33,336 nucleotides of DNA from Bacillota bacterium. GTDB taxonomy: Bacteria; Bacillota; Dethiobacteria; DTU022. The stretch is taken from NCBI GenBank assembly GCA_030611385.1, contig JAUWPV010000017.1, forward strand, positions 1 through 33,336, in the 5' to 3' direction. A program made the position numbers and the translations under genes. This document shows positions 15,079-25,066 of the stretch, piece after piece (position 1 is the first letter of the stretch; every line of letters begins with the position of its first letter). The notes under the pieces were generated by a model. That model worked only from the letters and a program-made list of their open reading frames with translations, was not told the DNA's origin and ran no database searches.

Positions 15079-17292
15079 TTACATCAGCGGATCCATGGTC
15101 AGGGCCGGATGACCCTTTTCTTCAAGGAAGGGCAGGATTTCTTCTGCTGTCATACCGACGGTTTCATCGGCGATTTTTTCGATGAAGTCAGCTCCCAGGC
15201 CCGCTTCTTCAGCCCGCTGGCGCAGAGCGTCACCGAGTGAGTCTTTCAGCTCCTTGGGCATCCAGACTAAACGGCCCAGACCACCGTCAGCGCTGATGAA
15301 CTTCTTGCTTAGCACATACGCGCGTCCGTGGCCCATAAAACCGGGGGTCTGAATCCCACCGCCAATTGAACCGGCCAGGGTGGAGAAGGTCATGCCAACG
15401 GGGGTGTCGCCGCTGTACTCGCGGGTGGTAATCATTACCCCGTTTGCTTCGGGCAGAATAGCCATAATGCACTCGAAACAGCCGCAGGAGGTCATCGGAC
15501 GATCCATAAAGCTGTACATCGAACACTCTTCAATGGTCCGGTTGGTGTTGTTATAGACATATTCATTAACGGAAGCCCAGATGCCTTTTTCTGCGTCCAG
15601 CAGGCCCTCTTTCTTGATCGGACGGTTCGGGCCGGTCGGGCTGATTTCAAAGGCCGCCTTGCCGTCAAGCCAGCTGACTGCGCCGCAGAGCCCGAGCCGT
15701 TCTGGGGTAACCACGCAGCAGTGGTTGGGAGCAAAGGACTGGCAGAGAATGCAGGAGTAAAACTCCTCGACCGATTCATCGGTAAGGCCTTTTAAGCGCT
15801 CGTTACGGGCGCTGTAGAAAGTGCGGGCCCGGACGAGCTCTTTTTCAACCTTCGCGGCGTCAGTAATCAGGGTGACCTGAACACGGTCGACTATGGAGGG
15901 GAATTCGTCTTTAAATTTGGCTACAAGTAGTTCACCGTAGTCCCTGACCTTGAAGCCCTTGGCGGCGGCATCCTTGCTGATCCTCATCCAGATCGTATCG
16001 CGCTGGGCCATATGCCAGAGGCCTTCACCGTAGTTGATCAGATAGTGAAGACGACGCTCGAGAACGCCTTCGAAGTCTTCCTGCATCTTGCGGCCGAAGA
16101 TCTTGACCATTAAGCCCAGGGGCAGGGAACTGCCTACTTCGACATCGTCAATTTCGGGACCGATAACCTCGATCTTGCCATCTTCGATATCACCCTCGTC
16201 AACCATTTCCACCAGCTCAAAGCCGGTGGTACGGCCTCCTCCAAACTCAACGTGCATATCACCCTTACGGATGATCTCTCCTTCAAAAGCAGGGCCGACG
16301 GTAATCGGGATCGGAATGTCGAGAATTTTCAGCTTGATACCACGAATTTCCATGGCTACCTGGACAAGATCATCATAATCGGGATGTGATACATACCAGT
16401 TCGGAATCTGCTCGTCTTTGGGAAGCTCCTGGTCGGTAATAACCGGGAAACCAAGGAAGATCGCGGCAAAGTGCGCGGCTACCTGGACTTCATCGATCTC
16501 GCCCAGCTGGAGCACAAAAACGCGCACCCGTCGACGCTGGTAGTCGCGGGTATTCTGGCGCTCTCCTGCCGGAATCCCACCGAATGTCATACCAGCGCGC
16601 AGGGCGTAGTTCACAGCGTGGATAACCTGGGTAAAGTTTCCAATAGGGAAAGCAATGAAGTCGATACCGAGCTTGCAACCGGCCTCGATGGCCTGCTCAA
16701 TCACCTGGTTGCAGAGGAAGATCATGAATCCTTTACTCTGCAGGTCCTGGATCAGCTTGCCGACGGCCTCGCTCGACTTGCCCTTACCGTTGATTACAGC
16801 CTGGCCGGGAATAGTCCAGTCGACCAGAAGGATGCCGTAACGGCGAACTACCGGATCGCCCAGGAAACCAGTCCACGGATCAACGTGCGGCCTGGCCCCG
16901 TCGAGGTAGCGTAGGGCTTCGATGATTTCAGCCGAGTAAGCGGCTGCTTCTCCGCAGAGGCGAGCATTAGCAAAGTTCAGCTCCTCATAAATCTGGTTGC
17001 GCATACGGTTGAGGATCGGGGGCAGATCACCCAGCTTTTCTACGGCCTCACCGCTTAAAGCCCTGATTACAGGCAGGTAATAGGCGGTGTCGGGATAGGC
17101 AACCGGTTTGTCGGGACCAAACCGTTTGATGGCCTGGTTTAACAGTATTTCGGCATAGCTGGTAGCGATAACGGCCCCGTCATATGCCTTTTCAAATAGT
17201 TTTAACGGCGGATTCGACTCGTCGACAGCGCCGTCGAATATCTCATCGAACGATTCTTTCCAGTCTCGGGTCAGAATACCATCACTGCTCAT
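15079..17292 (-). CDS. acsB: Acetyl-CoA synthase (CODH/ACS beta subunit)
   Basis: Joins CO, a methyl group from AcsCD and CoA at the nickel-containing A cluster. 737 residues, the full bacterial three-domain form that docks on AcsA. All six A-cluster cysteines are present with family spacing: Cys514, Cys517, Cys526 and Cys536 (in SCILCQSFAPNHCC and RLGLCG), then Cys603 and Cys605 in SCGCFEC. ATG 17292 (MSSDGILTRDW) has AAAAAGGAGG eight bases upstream and is preferred over an in-frame upstream start at 17349 that would overlap acsA. Separated from acsA by 28 bases. Confidence 0.97.
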   Translation of the reverse strand: MSSDGILTRDWKESFDEIFDGAVDESNPPLKLFEKAYDGAVIATSYAEILLNQAIKRFGPDKPVAYPDTAYYLPVIRALSGEAVEKLGDLPPILNRMRNQIYEELNFANARLCGEAAAYSAEIIEALRYLDGARPHVDPWTGFLGDPVVRRYGILLVDWTIPGQAVINGKGKSSEAVGKLIQDLQSKGFMIFLCNQVIEQAIEAGCKLGIDFIAFPIGNFTQVIHAVNYALRAGMTFGGIPAGERQNTRDYQRRRVRVFVLQLGEIDEVQVAAHFAAIFLGFPVITDQELPKDEQIPNWYVSHPDYDDLVQVAMEIRGIKLKILDIPIPITVGPAFEGEIIRKGDMHVEFGGGRTTGFELVEMVDEGDIEDGKIEVIGPEIDDVEVGSSLPLGLMVKIFGRKMQEDFEGVLERRLHYLINYGEGLWHMAQRDTIWMRISKDAAAKGFKVRDYGELLVAKFKDEFPSIVDRVQVTLITDAAKVEKELVRARTFYSARNERLKGLTDESVEEFYSCILCQSFAPNHCCVVTPERLGLCGAVSWLDGKAAFEISPTGPNRPIKKEGLLDAEKGIWASVNEYVYNNTNRTIEECSMYSFMDRPMTSCGCFECIMAILPEANGVMITTREYSGDTPVGMTFSTLAGSIGGGIQTPGFMGHGRAYVLSKKFISADGGLGRLVWMPKELKDSLGDALRQRAEEAGLGADFIEKIADETVGMTAEEILPFLEEKGHPALTMDPLM

Positions 17293-17320
17293 TATTCGTG
17301 CCTCCTTTTTCGCGATTTGT

Positions 17321-19291
17321 TTACCATCCGGCGGATAGTGCGGTTTCAAATTTTTCAGCGGTCTGCTGATGTATTTTCAATTTCCAGGTACGTTCATCAA
17401 GAGCGCCCAAGATCTTTTCGACGGACTTTTCAAGATCTTCCTCCCATATAAAATAACCACCAAAGACATCTTCGGCAATCTGCAGAGCAATGCCGTTGAC
17501 CAGGGCGCTTCCGGTTACCTCGGGGACAACACCAACGTGGGTCGGTATACCAAGGGTAACACACCCGCTGCCGATAGATATGGCTTTCTCGCTCATCGCT
17601 TCCGGTGCGGAGGCAACGAAAGGAACCTTCGGAACGTCAACATCCCATTGGCGGGCCAGGGCGGTTGTAAAATCATGAGCCCTTGAGTTGTCCACACAGG
17701 AACCCATGTGAAAGACCAGGGGCAGTTTTTCCTTTAATTTCTCTTGATTGGCATCGTTCAGGGTCTTATAGAAAGCTTTCAAGCCTTCACCGGCGTATTT
17801 TTCCACGGCCTCATCATTCATCAGGCCGAGCTTGGCAGCGGTGCCGGCAGCACAACCGGTGGCGAGTAAAAGAACGTTGTGCTTAGCTAACTCCTTAATG
17901 ATATGGGCACCGCTGGCGTCATGGAGCACGCGCAGGTTGTTGCAACCCGCCAGCAGGACAACTCCGCGCAGCTGGCCGGAATCAACGGCATCGGTGACAA
18001 CCTTGATCGGCTCGTCGGGATTAACCGCTTTGAACAGATCCTCCATCGCTTCCATACTGAAGCCTGCGGTCACTTTAACCTTCACGTCGGGGATATCGAC
18101 ACCTTTACCCTGGCGCTCTTTAAAAGCCTCAATCGCAAGATTGATTACTTCGCGGGCTTTCTCGACAGCGCGACTCTCGGTAAATTCCACGTGGTAAGAA
18201 CCCGGAATCTTTGAATGCGACATAGTCGTGATGATGCGGGTATGGTAGCATTCGGATACCGCTTTAATCCCCGGCATAATACACTGAACGTCGACAACCA
18301 TTGCATCGATAGCACCGGTCATAATCGGCAGTTCCTGCGAGAGGAAGTTGGTCAGCATCGGTACACCCTGGCGCATCAGCACCTCGTTACCGGTACAGCA
18401 GACACCCAGACATTTGACACCTTTTGCTCCTACCGCTTCGGCTTCCGCTTTCATGTCGCGAGCTACGCGCACAATCATCTCGCTCAGGAGCGGATTGTGG
18501 CCGTGTAAAGCGATATTAACCATTTCGGGATCGATCACCCCGAAGTTTGCTTCTGTAGTCACCGGCTTCGGTGTGCCGAAGAGAATATCGGAGAGGTCGG
18601 TGGCAATGTGCATGCTAATGTAGTCAGCAAGGGAAGTTTTCAAACCCTGGAAGATCAGGTTAACCGGGTCGGCGTCGACGCCCATATGAGTTTGACCCAT
18701 GACCTCGGCAATGGTCGTATGGACTGAACGCGGTTGGATATTGCATTTGTTAAATACCTCCATGCGGCCTGGAACAACCGTTGTTTCCAGCCATTTACAC
18801 GGTTCATCACTCATCTTTGAGAAATCAGCCTCGGCAAGAGCAACAACCTCTTTAAGTAATTCCATGTCTTCTTTACCTTCAACGGTGAGGCCAAGCCTTT
18901 CAGCCACCCGGCGCAGCTTTTCCGGATCCTCGATGGCATAGTCCGGCGCTTTACCTTCAACTAGCTCATGAATGGCGTAAAACATGTGCCGACTGTGGTC
19001 AGCGTGGGCTCCGCAGCCGCCGGCAATGGCCCTGATCAGGTTACGGGCAACAATGGTATAGCCGTGGGCGCCGCAAACGCCCTTGGATGATTTCTTGGTA
19101 ATACGGCAGGGGCCCTGCAAGCAGATTCGGCAGCAGACGCCGGTGCGCCCGAAGTTGCATTGGGGCTGCATTTTTACATAGCGATCGTAAGCGGTTTCTA
19201 CCTGGCCGTCGCGATCATTTCTGTCAATAACAGCCAGCGCCGCCGGATCAATTGTCCTTCGGTTGTCAATCTTTTTCTTTTCTTCGGACAT
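17321..19291 (-). CDS. acsA: Carbon monoxide dehydrogenase catalytic subunit
   Basis: Interconverts CO and CO2 at the Ni-Fe-S C cluster and sends CO through the internal tunnel to AcsB. 656 residues, normal for the monofunctional bacterial type. N-terminal B/D-cluster cysteines are visible in CNFGRTGVCCRICLQGPCRI and KGVCGAHG. C-cluster ligand regions follow: the histidine in NIALHGHNPLLSEM, and cysteines in GVCCTGNE, DVQCIMPG, LAGCNNLRVLHDASG, LATGCAAGTAAK and MGSCVDNSRAHD. Start ATG 19291 follows AAAGGAGGT. The C-terminus is complete. Confidence 0.97.
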   Translation of the reverse strand: MSEEKKKIDNRRTIDPAALAVIDRNDRDGQVETAYDRYVKMQPQCNFGRTGVCCRICLQGPCRITKKSSKGVCGAHGYTIVARNLIRAIAGGCGAHADHSRHMFYAIHELVEGKAPDYAIEDPEKLRRVAERLGLTVEGKEDMELLKEVVALAEADFSKMSDEPCKWLETTVVPGRMEVFNKCNIQPRSVHTTIAEVMGQTHMGVDADPVNLIFQGLKTSLADYISMHIATDLSDILFGTPKPVTTEANFGVIDPEMVNIALHGHNPLLSEMIVRVARDMKAEAEAVGAKGVKCLGVCCTGNEVLMRQGVPMLTNFLSQELPIMTGAIDAMVVDVQCIMPGIKAVSECYHTRIITTMSHSKIPGSYHVEFTESRAVEKAREVINLAIEAFKERQGKGVDIPDVKVKVTAGFSMEAMEDLFKAVNPDEPIKVVTDAVDSGQLRGVVLLAGCNNLRVLHDASGAHIIKELAKHNVLLLATGCAAGTAAKLGLMNDEAVEKYAGEGLKAFYKTLNDANQEKLKEKLPLVFHMGSCVDNSRAHDFTTALARQWDVDVPKVPFVASAPEAMSEKAISIGSGCVTLGIPTHVGVVPEVTGSALVNGIALQIAEDVFGGYFIWEEDLEKSVEKILGALDERTWKLKIHQQTAEKFETALSAGW

Positions 19292-19424
19292 TATCTGGTC
19301 TAACCTCCTTTAAATTTGTTAGATAAGTAAGAATAGTAGTGTTAAATCTAACCTGTCCCTTGGTTACCTGTTTATTTTACAGAAAATAATTATTTGGGTC
19401 TACCAGCACTAACCGGCAGCCAAG
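19292..19424 (-). promoter_or_regulatory. Leader between cooC and acsA with inverted repeats
   Basis: 133 bases containing an inverted repeat GTTAGAT/ATCTAAC (19318-19324 with 19346-19352, loop 21) just before the acsA ribosome binding site, and a 12-base palindrome AAATAATTATTT (19384-19395). A TAAAAT box is present but no convincing -35 partner, so an internal promoter is possible but unproven. The hairpin could instead stabilise the 5' end of the acsA message. Confidence 0.35.
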
Positions 19425-20183
19425 TCACCTCCCACAAACCATTGTATATATTTTATTCAGGTCGGGAAATATGTCTTCCAGGGTGGAGACCAGGGGTTCA
19501 CCGCAGCGGGCTCTTTCCAAAATCTTATCAGAGAATGGAATCATACCGGCAAAGCGTTCTGCCGGAAGAGATGCTTCAAGGTAAGCGCGGTCTTCGTCAC
19601 TGCGGATCTTATTGCCGATAAAAAGAACCTTTTTTATCTTCAAATCAGCGGAGAGCCGATCGACAGCCTTTGCCGTGCTCACACCGGCCCGGGTCGGTTC
19701 AACTACCACCAGCATCAGCTCAACGCCGCGGGCTGTGCCGCGGGTAAGATGCTCGATTCCGGCGCTCATGTCGAGGACAACCGCTTCGGATCGATCGAGC
19801 AGCATGGTGGTTAATATAGCATTCAAAAATGAGTTCTCTTTACAGTAGCAAGCTGACCCACCCTGCTTGATCGCGCCCATTTTAAGAAAACGGAGCAACC
19901 CTTCCTGCAGGGTGTACTTTTCGAGAACATCATCGACATTGGGGTTGAGATCGACCAGGGTGCCGCCTCCGGCGTTCTTAGCCGCGATCACTTCCTGCAG
20001 GTCGATCAGGGGTCGCAGGTTTTCAAGTTTTCCCGGATCCAAACCCAGGACAAGACCCAGGTTGGCATCGGGATCGGCATCAACTGCAAAAACCGGCATC
20101 TGGTGAAACGTAAAACAGCGCACTAACTGAGCGGACACCGTTGATTTACCGGCACCACCCTTGCCGGAAACAGCAATTTTCAA
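19425..20183 (-). CDS. cooC: CODH nickel-insertion ATPase CooC
   Basis: A MinD/ParA-like ATPase that supports loading of nickel into the CODH C cluster. The P-loop reads GKGGAGKST with the deviant-Walker lysine. The nickel-binding CxC motif is present as CYC at residues 112 and 114, the position described for CooC1. The chosen start is TTG at 20183 (giving KIAVSGKGGAG), eight bases after AAGGAG. A GTG at 20192 directly abuts that ribosome binding site and is less likely. With this start the protein has 252 residues. It is the first gene of the acs operon, as in several acetogens. Confidence 0.92.
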   Translation of the reverse strand: MKIAVSGKGGAGKSTVSAQLVRCFTFHQMPVFAVDADPDANLGLVLGLDPGKLENLRPLIDLQEVIAAKNAGGGTLVDLNPNVDDVLEKYTLQEGLLRFLKMGAIKQGGSACYCKENSFLNAILTTMLLDRSEAVVLDMSAGIEHLTRGTARGVELMLVVVEPTRAGVSTAKAVDRLSADLKIKKVLFIGNKIRSDEDRAYLEASLPAERFAGMIPFSDKILERARCGEPLVSTLEDIFPDLNKIYTMVCGR

Positions 20184-20218
20184 AAATGACACTCCTTAAC
20201 AGGGCAAAAAAATACACC

Positions 20219-20247
20219 CTTATGAAATTACTGGCGATCTTCGACAA
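20219..20247 (-). promoter_or_regulatory. Possible promoter of the cooC-acs operon
   Basis: On the minus strand TTGTCG (20247-20242) and CATAAG (20224-20219) are 17 bases apart. Both are partial matches to the sigma-A consensus. The leader to the TTG at 20183 would be about 30 bases. Confidence 0.3.
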
Positions 20248-20317
20248 AACCGGCCAAATATCCTTTACCGGCGTTAAAGTTGGTACTTTCATAATATTTA
20301 TAATATTTATATATTAC

Positions 20318-20341
20318 AGGGGCACGGTTACCCGTGCCCCT
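20318..20341 (-). terminator. Hairpin downstream of clpC
   Basis: AGGGGCACGG (20318-20327) pairs perfectly with CCGTGCCCCT (20332-20341) over a 4-base loop, six bases after the clpC stop. The following minus-strand sequence is A+T-rich (GTAATATATAAA) rather than a pure T run. Its position between clpC and cooC fits a transcription end. Confidence 0.65.
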
Positions 20342-20346
20342 CATGT

Positions 20347-22779
20347 CTATTTTTTGCTGAAGACTAATTTTTCTTTGTCATCTACTGTCACCGTCACGGT
20401 ATCGCCCGGAGCAATTTTGCCCTGCAGAAGCTCTTCCGAAAGGCCGTCTTCAAGGCGGCGCTGGATTACACGCCTGAGCGGCCTTGCCCCGAAGTCGGGA
20501 TCAAAGCCCTCCTTGAGCAGCATCCCCTTTACTTCATCGGACACCTCTACACGAAGATTGTGTTCTTCAATACGCCGATTCAGTTCAGAGAGCATGATTT
20601 CGACGATCTGACGAATATGCGCTTCGCTTAGTGAGTGGAAGACAATCAGGTCGTCGACCCGGTTTAAAAACTCGGGACGGAAAGTCCGTTTCAGTTCATC
20701 CATTACCCGCTCTTTCATTTTTTCGTAATTGACATCTTCACCCATTGCGCCAAACCCGACCGTTGATTTATTAAGGAAGTTGGCGCCGACGTTTGAGGTC
20801 ATGATCACCACGGTATTGCGAAAATCAACCGTACGTCCTTTTCCGTCGGTCAGGTGCCCGTCTTCTAAAACCTGCAGCAGAATGTTAAAAACATCCGGGT
20901 GTGCCTTCTCCATTTCGTCAAGCAAAATTACCGAGTACTGCTTGCAACGCACCTTTTCAGTCAACTGGCCACCTTCTTCATAACCGACATAGCCGGGTGG
21001 CGCCCCGATCAGGCGGGCTGCGGTGTGCTTCTCCATATATTCGGACATATCAAGTCGAATGACCGCATTTTCATCTCCGAAAAGCGCCTCGGCCAGAGCC
21101 CGGCCCAGTTCGGTCTTGCCCACTCCGGTCGGACCGAGAAAGATAAATGAACCGATTGGCCTTTTCGGGTCTTTCAGGCCGGCCCGGGCGCGGCGCACAG
21201 CGCGCGCTACCGCGCTTACCGCTTCATCCTGTCCGATAATGCGTTTATGAAGAGTCTCTTCAAGCTTGAGCAGTCGCTCCGATTCCTCCTCAGTCAGGCG
21301 CTTGACCGGAATACCTGTCCAGCTAGAAACTATATACGCAACATCTTCTTCGGTCACCAAAGACAGGTCTGAGGTGCCCACTTTCTGCTCCCAATCTTTT
21401 TTCTGCTCTTCCAGTTCTTCTTTCATCTTGTGTTCCTGGTCGCGTAGTTTGGCCGCTTTTTCAAATTCCTGATTGCGCACAGACGCTTCTTTCTCCATGC
21501 GCAGGACGGAAAGTTTCTCTTCGACTTCTTTTAGATCGGGTGGTACGGTATAGTTTCGAATGCGCACCCGCGAAGCGGCTTCATCAATCAAGTCAATCGC
21601 CTTGTCGGGCATGAAACGGTCTGAAATATAGCGGTCGCCCAATTTGACAGCGGCTTCCAGGGCTTCATCGGTAATCTTCACTTTGTGGTGAGCTTCGTAG
21701 CGATCGCGCAGCCCTTTTAATATGGCGATGCTTTCTTCACAGGTCGGCTCACCGACGATGATTGGCTGGAACCTTCTTTCCAGAGCCGTATCTTTTTCGA
21801 TATGTTTGCGGTACTCGTCTATCGTTGTGGCTCCGATACACTGCATCTCACCGCGAGCCAGCGCCGGTTTGAGGATGTTTGAGGCATCAATGGCCCCTTC
21901 GGCTGCGCCAGCGCCAATCAGGGTATGTAGTTCATCGATGAACACCATGACATTACCAGCCTGGCGCAGTTCGGCCATCAGCTTGCGCAGCCGCTCTTCA
22001 AATTCACCGCGGTACTTTGTGCCGGCAACAACGGCGGCCAACTCAATGGTAATCACCCGTTTATCGCGCAGGATCTCCGGCACCTTGCCCTCGATAATAC
22101 GCTGGGCAAGACCCTCGGCAATGGCAGTCTTGCCGACGCCGGGTTCACCGATCAAACATGGATTATTCTTGGTACGACGGCTTAAAATCTGAATGACCCG
22201 TTCGATCTCTTTTTCACGCCCGATTACCGGATCAAGCTTACCTTCCTGCGCTAGTTTGGTCAGGTCGCGGCCAAAAGAATCAACCGTTGGCGTCTGTGTT
22301 CCGGATTTCTCTCCCTGGGTTGTCCTGGCTCCGCCTTCTTCACCGCCTAAAAGCTGGATAACCTCTTTACGGGACCGTTTAAGATCAATACCCATATTGG
22401 CGAGGATCTGGGCGGCAATACCTTCGCCTTCCCTGACCAGGCCGAGCATCAGGTGCTCGGTACCAACGTAGTTGTGTCCAAGGTTCTGGCTTTCTTCAAT
22501 GGCCAGTTCGACCACCCGCTTGGCGCGCGGTGTATAGCTGATACCCTGTTGGATGACCTTCTCGCCCTTGGGGGTAATTTTTTCGACCTCCGTGCGAACA
22601 CTGTTTAAATCGACAGTCATATTCTGGAGAGCCCGGGCGGCAATGCCGGAACCTTCGCGGACGAGGCCTAAAAGCAGGTGCTCTGTACCAATAAAGTTAT
22701 GGTTCAAGCGTTTAGCCTCTTCCTGTGCCAGGACTAAAACCTGCTGTGCTCTTTCTGTAAATCGTCCAAACATAAACAT
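20347..22779 (-). CDS. clpC: ATP-dependent Clp protease ATPase subunit ClpC
   Basis: A Hsp100/AAA+ unfoldase that feeds substrates, including arginine-phosphorylated proteins, to ClpP. About 810 residues. Two Clp-N repeats ([19 protein letters not shown] and the later [19 protein letters not shown]) lead into the first AAA+ domain with [13 protein letters not shown]-type coiled middle domain ([18 protein letters not shown]) and a second AAA+ domain with GPTGVGKTE follow, then a ClpB-D2-like C-terminus. ATG 22779 lies six bases after GAGGTG; the ATG two codons later is possible, and a GTG at 22788 overlaps the ribosome binding site. It is the last gene of the ctsR operon, 14 bases after mcsB. 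Confidence 0.96.
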   Translation of the reverse strand: MFMFGRFTERAQQVLVLAQEEAKRLNHNFIGTEHLLLGLVREGSGIAARALQNMTVDLNSVRTEVEKITPKGEKVIQQGISYTPRAKRVVELAIEESQNLGHNYVGTEHLMLGLVREGEGIAAQILANMGIDLKRSRKEVIQLLGGEEGGARTTQGEKSGTQTPTVDSFGRDLTKLAQEGKLDPVIGREKEIERVIQILSRRTKNNPCLIGEPGVGKTAIAEGLAQRIIEGKVPEILRDKRVITIELAAVVAGTKYRGEFEERLRKLMAELRQAGNVMVFIDELHTLIGAGAAEGAIDASNILKPALARGEMQCIGATTIDEYRKHIEKDTALERRFQPIIVGEPTCEESIAILKGLRDRYEAHHKVKITDEALEAAVKLGDRYISDRFMPDKAIDLIDEAASRVRIRNYTVPPDLKEVEEKLSVLRMEKEASVRNQEFEKAAKLRDQEHKMKEELEEQKKDWEQKVGTSDLSLVTEEDVAYIVSSWTGIPVKRLTEEESERLLKLEETLHKRIIGQDEAVSAVARAVRRARAGLKDPKRPIGSFIFLGPTGVGKTELGRALAEALFGDENAVIRLDMSEYMEKHTAARLIGAPPGYVGYEEGGQLTEKVRCKQYSVILLDEMEKAHPDVFNILLQVLEDGHLTDGKGRTVDFRNTVVIMTSNVGANFLNKSTVGFGAMGEDVNYEKMKERVMDELKRTFRPEFLNRVDDLIVFHSLSEAHIRQIVEIMLSELNRRIEEHNLRVEVSDEVKGMLLKEGFDPDFGARPLRRVIQRRLEDGLSEELLQGKIAPGDTVTVTVDDKEKLVFSKK

Positions 22780-22793
22780 AGGATTCACCTCTT

Positions 22794-23846
22794 TTATTCT
22801 AAATGCCGATCCAGGGTTTTTTTGATCTGGGCCGGACGTTCCAGGTTTCTTTCGCTGTTGTCAAGTTCTTTTCCGGCCAGCAGCTGCAGGCAGCCGGGAC
22901 GGATCAGGACAAGTAGTTCGTTTAAAATTTTATGGTTGACCGTTTTAATCAGGCCAAGGTCGTAACCTAGGCGCAGGTCGGAAATAAGCTGGATTGCCTC
23001 CTGCGAACTCATCACCTGGGCATATTTGAGCAGCCCCAGAGCCCGCCAGGCTCTGTCAGCCAGGTTAGCTCTCTTTTTATCAAGCAGAGCCTGCCGCGTG
23101 TTCTGTTCCTGCTCGATTACCTGGTGTATAACGCTGTAAAGGTTGCTGATAATTTCATCTTCAGTCTGTCCCAGGGTTACCTGGTTGGATACCTGAACCA
23201 GGTTGCCGATAATTTCAGTGCCTTCGCCATAAAGGCCGCGAACGGTCAGGCCAACCTGGGAAAGCGCTCCCAGTAAATGGTTGATCTGCCTGGTCATGAT
23301 CAGGGCTGGCAGATGCAGCATTACCGATGCCCGTAGACCTGTTCCAATATTTGTCGGGCAGGCAGTCAGGTAACCGAAACGCTCATTAAAAGCATACTCG
23401 AGCTCACTTTCAAGCAGATCGTCATAGCGGCCGGCTTCCCGCCAGGTCTCTTCAAGCTGAAGCCCAGGTAAAATCGCCTGGATCCGCAGATGGTCTTCTT
23501 CATTGATCATAATACTAACCGCTTCATCCCGGCGTAACAGCAGTGCTCCATGTGTCGATTCACGGGCCAGAAAAGGGCTGATCAGGTGTTTTTCAACCAG
23601 GGTCTGCCTTTCTAAGGTGGATAGTTTTCCCATCGTCCAGTTCGTAAAATCGGCAAAGTCCGGTTTGCCGTCCACCGCCGCAGAGATTATTTTCAAAACA
23701 GCAGCAGTTTCCTGATCGGAAGCGAGACAGGGAAAAGAATGTCCCTTAATGTTACGCGCTGCCCTCATCCGCGAGCTAATTACGATATCGCTTTCCGGGC
23801 CGCTGCCGTCCATCCAACGGCTCAGGCTGAATTCTATTTGTTTCAC
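22794..23846 (-). CDS. mcsB: Protein arginine kinase McsB
   Basis: Phosphorylates arginine residues on CtsR and misfolded proteins, marking them for ClpCP. The 350-residue product belongs to the guanidino-kinase family: [18 protein letters not shown] near the N-terminus, [46 protein letters not shown] in two blocks around the catalytic cysteine, and the RGLYGEGTE loop. It overlaps mcsA by four bases (ATGA), typical of translational coupling between the activator and the kinase. Confidence 0.95.
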   Translation of the reverse strand: MKQIEFSLSRWMDGSGPESDIVISSRMRAARNIKGHSFPCLASDQETAAVLKIISAAVDGKPDFADFTNWTMGKLSTLERQTLVEKHLISPFLARESTHGALLLRRDEAVSIMINEEDHLRIQAILPGLQLEETWREAGRYDDLLESELEYAFNERFGYLTACPTNIGTGLRASVMLHLPALIMTRQINHLLGALSQVGLTVRGLYGEGTEIIGNLVQVSNQVTLGQTEDEIISNLYSVIHQVIEQEQNTRQALLDKKRANLADRAWRALGLLKYAQVMSSQEAIQLISDLRLGYDLGLIKTVNHKILNELLVLIRPGCLQLLAGKELDNSERNLERPAQIKKTLDRHLE

Positions 23847-24385
23847 TGTGGATCTCCTTTTTCGGTTAAATCTTCCTGTACTGTCCCTTCCATGGCTCTG
23901 ACCCGGTCACGCAGAAGAGCAGCCTCTTCGAACTCTTCACCTTGGATCTTGACCTGTAGTTCTTCTTTTAGCTGATCAATTTCCCGTAAAATATTGACCC
24001 TGTTTTGGGCCCGGGAAGGCACTTTACCGCTGTGGATACAGCTGCCATGGATACGCCGAAGCAGCGGTTTCAACCGCCCCTCAAAAGCCGAAAAACATTC
24101 GCTGCATCCGAGACGCCCAATCTGACCGAACTGGGCAAATGTCAGGCCACAGGACGGGCATTGCATGGCGGCGGCTGTCATTTCTTCACGGCTGCCGCGA
24201 ACACTTTGACCGAGCATGCTGGCAAATAACTTGTGCAGCGAAAATTGAGGTTCGAACGAGAAGTCGAGTTCCTCTTTTTTACGGGCACACTGCTCGCAAA
24301 GATTTAGCTCTGACTGTTTGCCATCCACATTCTTAATGATATGGATGTTTGCCTCATTACGACGGCATTCCTGACAAAGGATCAT
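23843..24385 (-). CDS. mcsA: McsA, activator of the arginine kinase
   Basis: A zinc-binding protein that activates McsB and modulates CtsR. The 180-residue product has paired CxxC motifs at the N-terminus (CQEC and CEQC), a second set in the middle (CPSC and CSEC), and a C-terminal UVR motif (EEFEEAALLRDRVRAMEG). The start is ATG 24385 with AGGAG six bases upstream. It follows ctsR by 21 bases in the standard ctsR-mcsA-mcsB-clpC order. Confidence 0.94.
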   Translation of the reverse strand: MILCQECRRNEANIHIIKNVDGKQSELNLCEQCARKKEELDFSFEPQFSLHKLFASMLGQSVRGSREEMTAAAMQCPSCGLTFAQFGQIGRLGCSECFSAFEGRLKPLLRRIHGSCIHSGKVPSRAQNRVNILREIDQLKEELQVKIQGEEFEEAALLRDRVRAMEGTVQEDLTEKGDPQ

Positions 24386-24406
24386 TGGACACTCCTGTCT
24401 TTCTCT

Positions 24407-24883
24407 TTAATAGTTAATCTTGAGCAGTTCTTCCAGAGCTTCGCCGAAAAGCCGGCGCTGCAGTTTCCTGGCCAGAAGTTTACTTAACCCCAACCCGGCA
24501 TAGCTCTCGTCACGGATAATCGCCTCGAGAACACAACATTCACGCTTTGAAATTACTTTTTCCTCATCCATTCTTTTAAGCAGCTGTCTTACCCGAGCCG
24601 GTTCAAATTCATCTTCCCGGATGCTATTGATCAGCTCACGCCACGACCTAACCTGTCCCGGTTCTATACGGTAGATGCGAATGCAACCTCCGCCTCCACG
24701 CCGACTTTCGACCAGGTAACCTCTTTCCAGGGGAAAGCGGCGCTCCAGCACATAACTAATCTGAGAAGGAACACAAGAAAACTTACCGGCTAGCTCACGA
24801 CGCTTTATTTCTATATATTGACTTGTACTTAAAGTCAGCAATCTCTTCAGGTGTTCCTCGATATAATCGGTAAGGTTGGGCAT
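24407..24883 (-). CDS. ctsR: Heat-shock repressor CtsR
   Basis: Represses class III heat-shock genes by binding tandem RGTCAAA heptads, and is inactivated by heat and the McsAB system. The 158-residue product has the N-terminal winged helix (LAGKFSCVPSQISYVLERRF). The wing carries four consecutive glycines in ESRRGGGGCIRI, the known temperature-sensing turn. A C-terminal McsB-interacting domain follows. ATG 24883 has GCAGGG six bases upstream. A matching operator lies in its own promoter, so the operon is probably autoregulated. Confidence 0.95.
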   Translation of the reverse strand: MPNLTDYIEEHLKRLLTLSTSQYIEIKRRELAGKFSCVPSQISYVLERRFPLERGYLVESRRGGGGCIRIYRIEPGQVRSWRELINSIREDEFEPARVRQLLKRMDEEKVISKRECCVLEAIIRDESYAGLGLSKLLARKLQRRLFGEALEELLKINY

Positions 24884-24908
24884 GGCCGCCCTGCCTTTCG
24901 GGAAAATG

Positions 24909-24925
24909 TCTGACCTTCTCTGTCC
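24909..24925 (-). promoter_or_regulatory. CtsR operator
   Basis: On the minus strand GGACAGA-GAA-GGTCAGA forms two direct heptads with the family's three-base NAN spacer, against a consensus of RGTCAAA-NAN-RGTCAAA. It begins about where transcription should start from the promoter at 24933-24961, so bound CtsR would block initiation. Confidence 0.75.
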
Positions 24926-24932
24926 TTAATTG

Positions 24933-24961
24933 ATAATAACTCATTCAGCAGATCTAATCAA
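24933..24961 (-). promoter_or_regulatory. Sigma-A promoter of the ctsR operon
   Basis: On the minus strand TTGATT (24961-24956), 17-base spacer, TATTAT (24938-24933). Five of six bases match in the -10 box and four in the -35 box. The CtsR operator follows directly downstream. Confidence 0.75.
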
Positions 24962-25066
24962 GGGTATAAATTAGGCTGTCCACGTTGTGTAGGCGAAAGA
25001 AGAGGGTTTTTATCATTATTCCTGCTGATAACAGCTATTTACTGCAGTTTATACCAGTATACATTC

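Noticed and set aside
20291-20308. Two tandem copies of ATAATATTT
   Set aside because: Low-complexity A+T sequence between a terminator hairpin and the cooC leader; too short to call a functional repeat.
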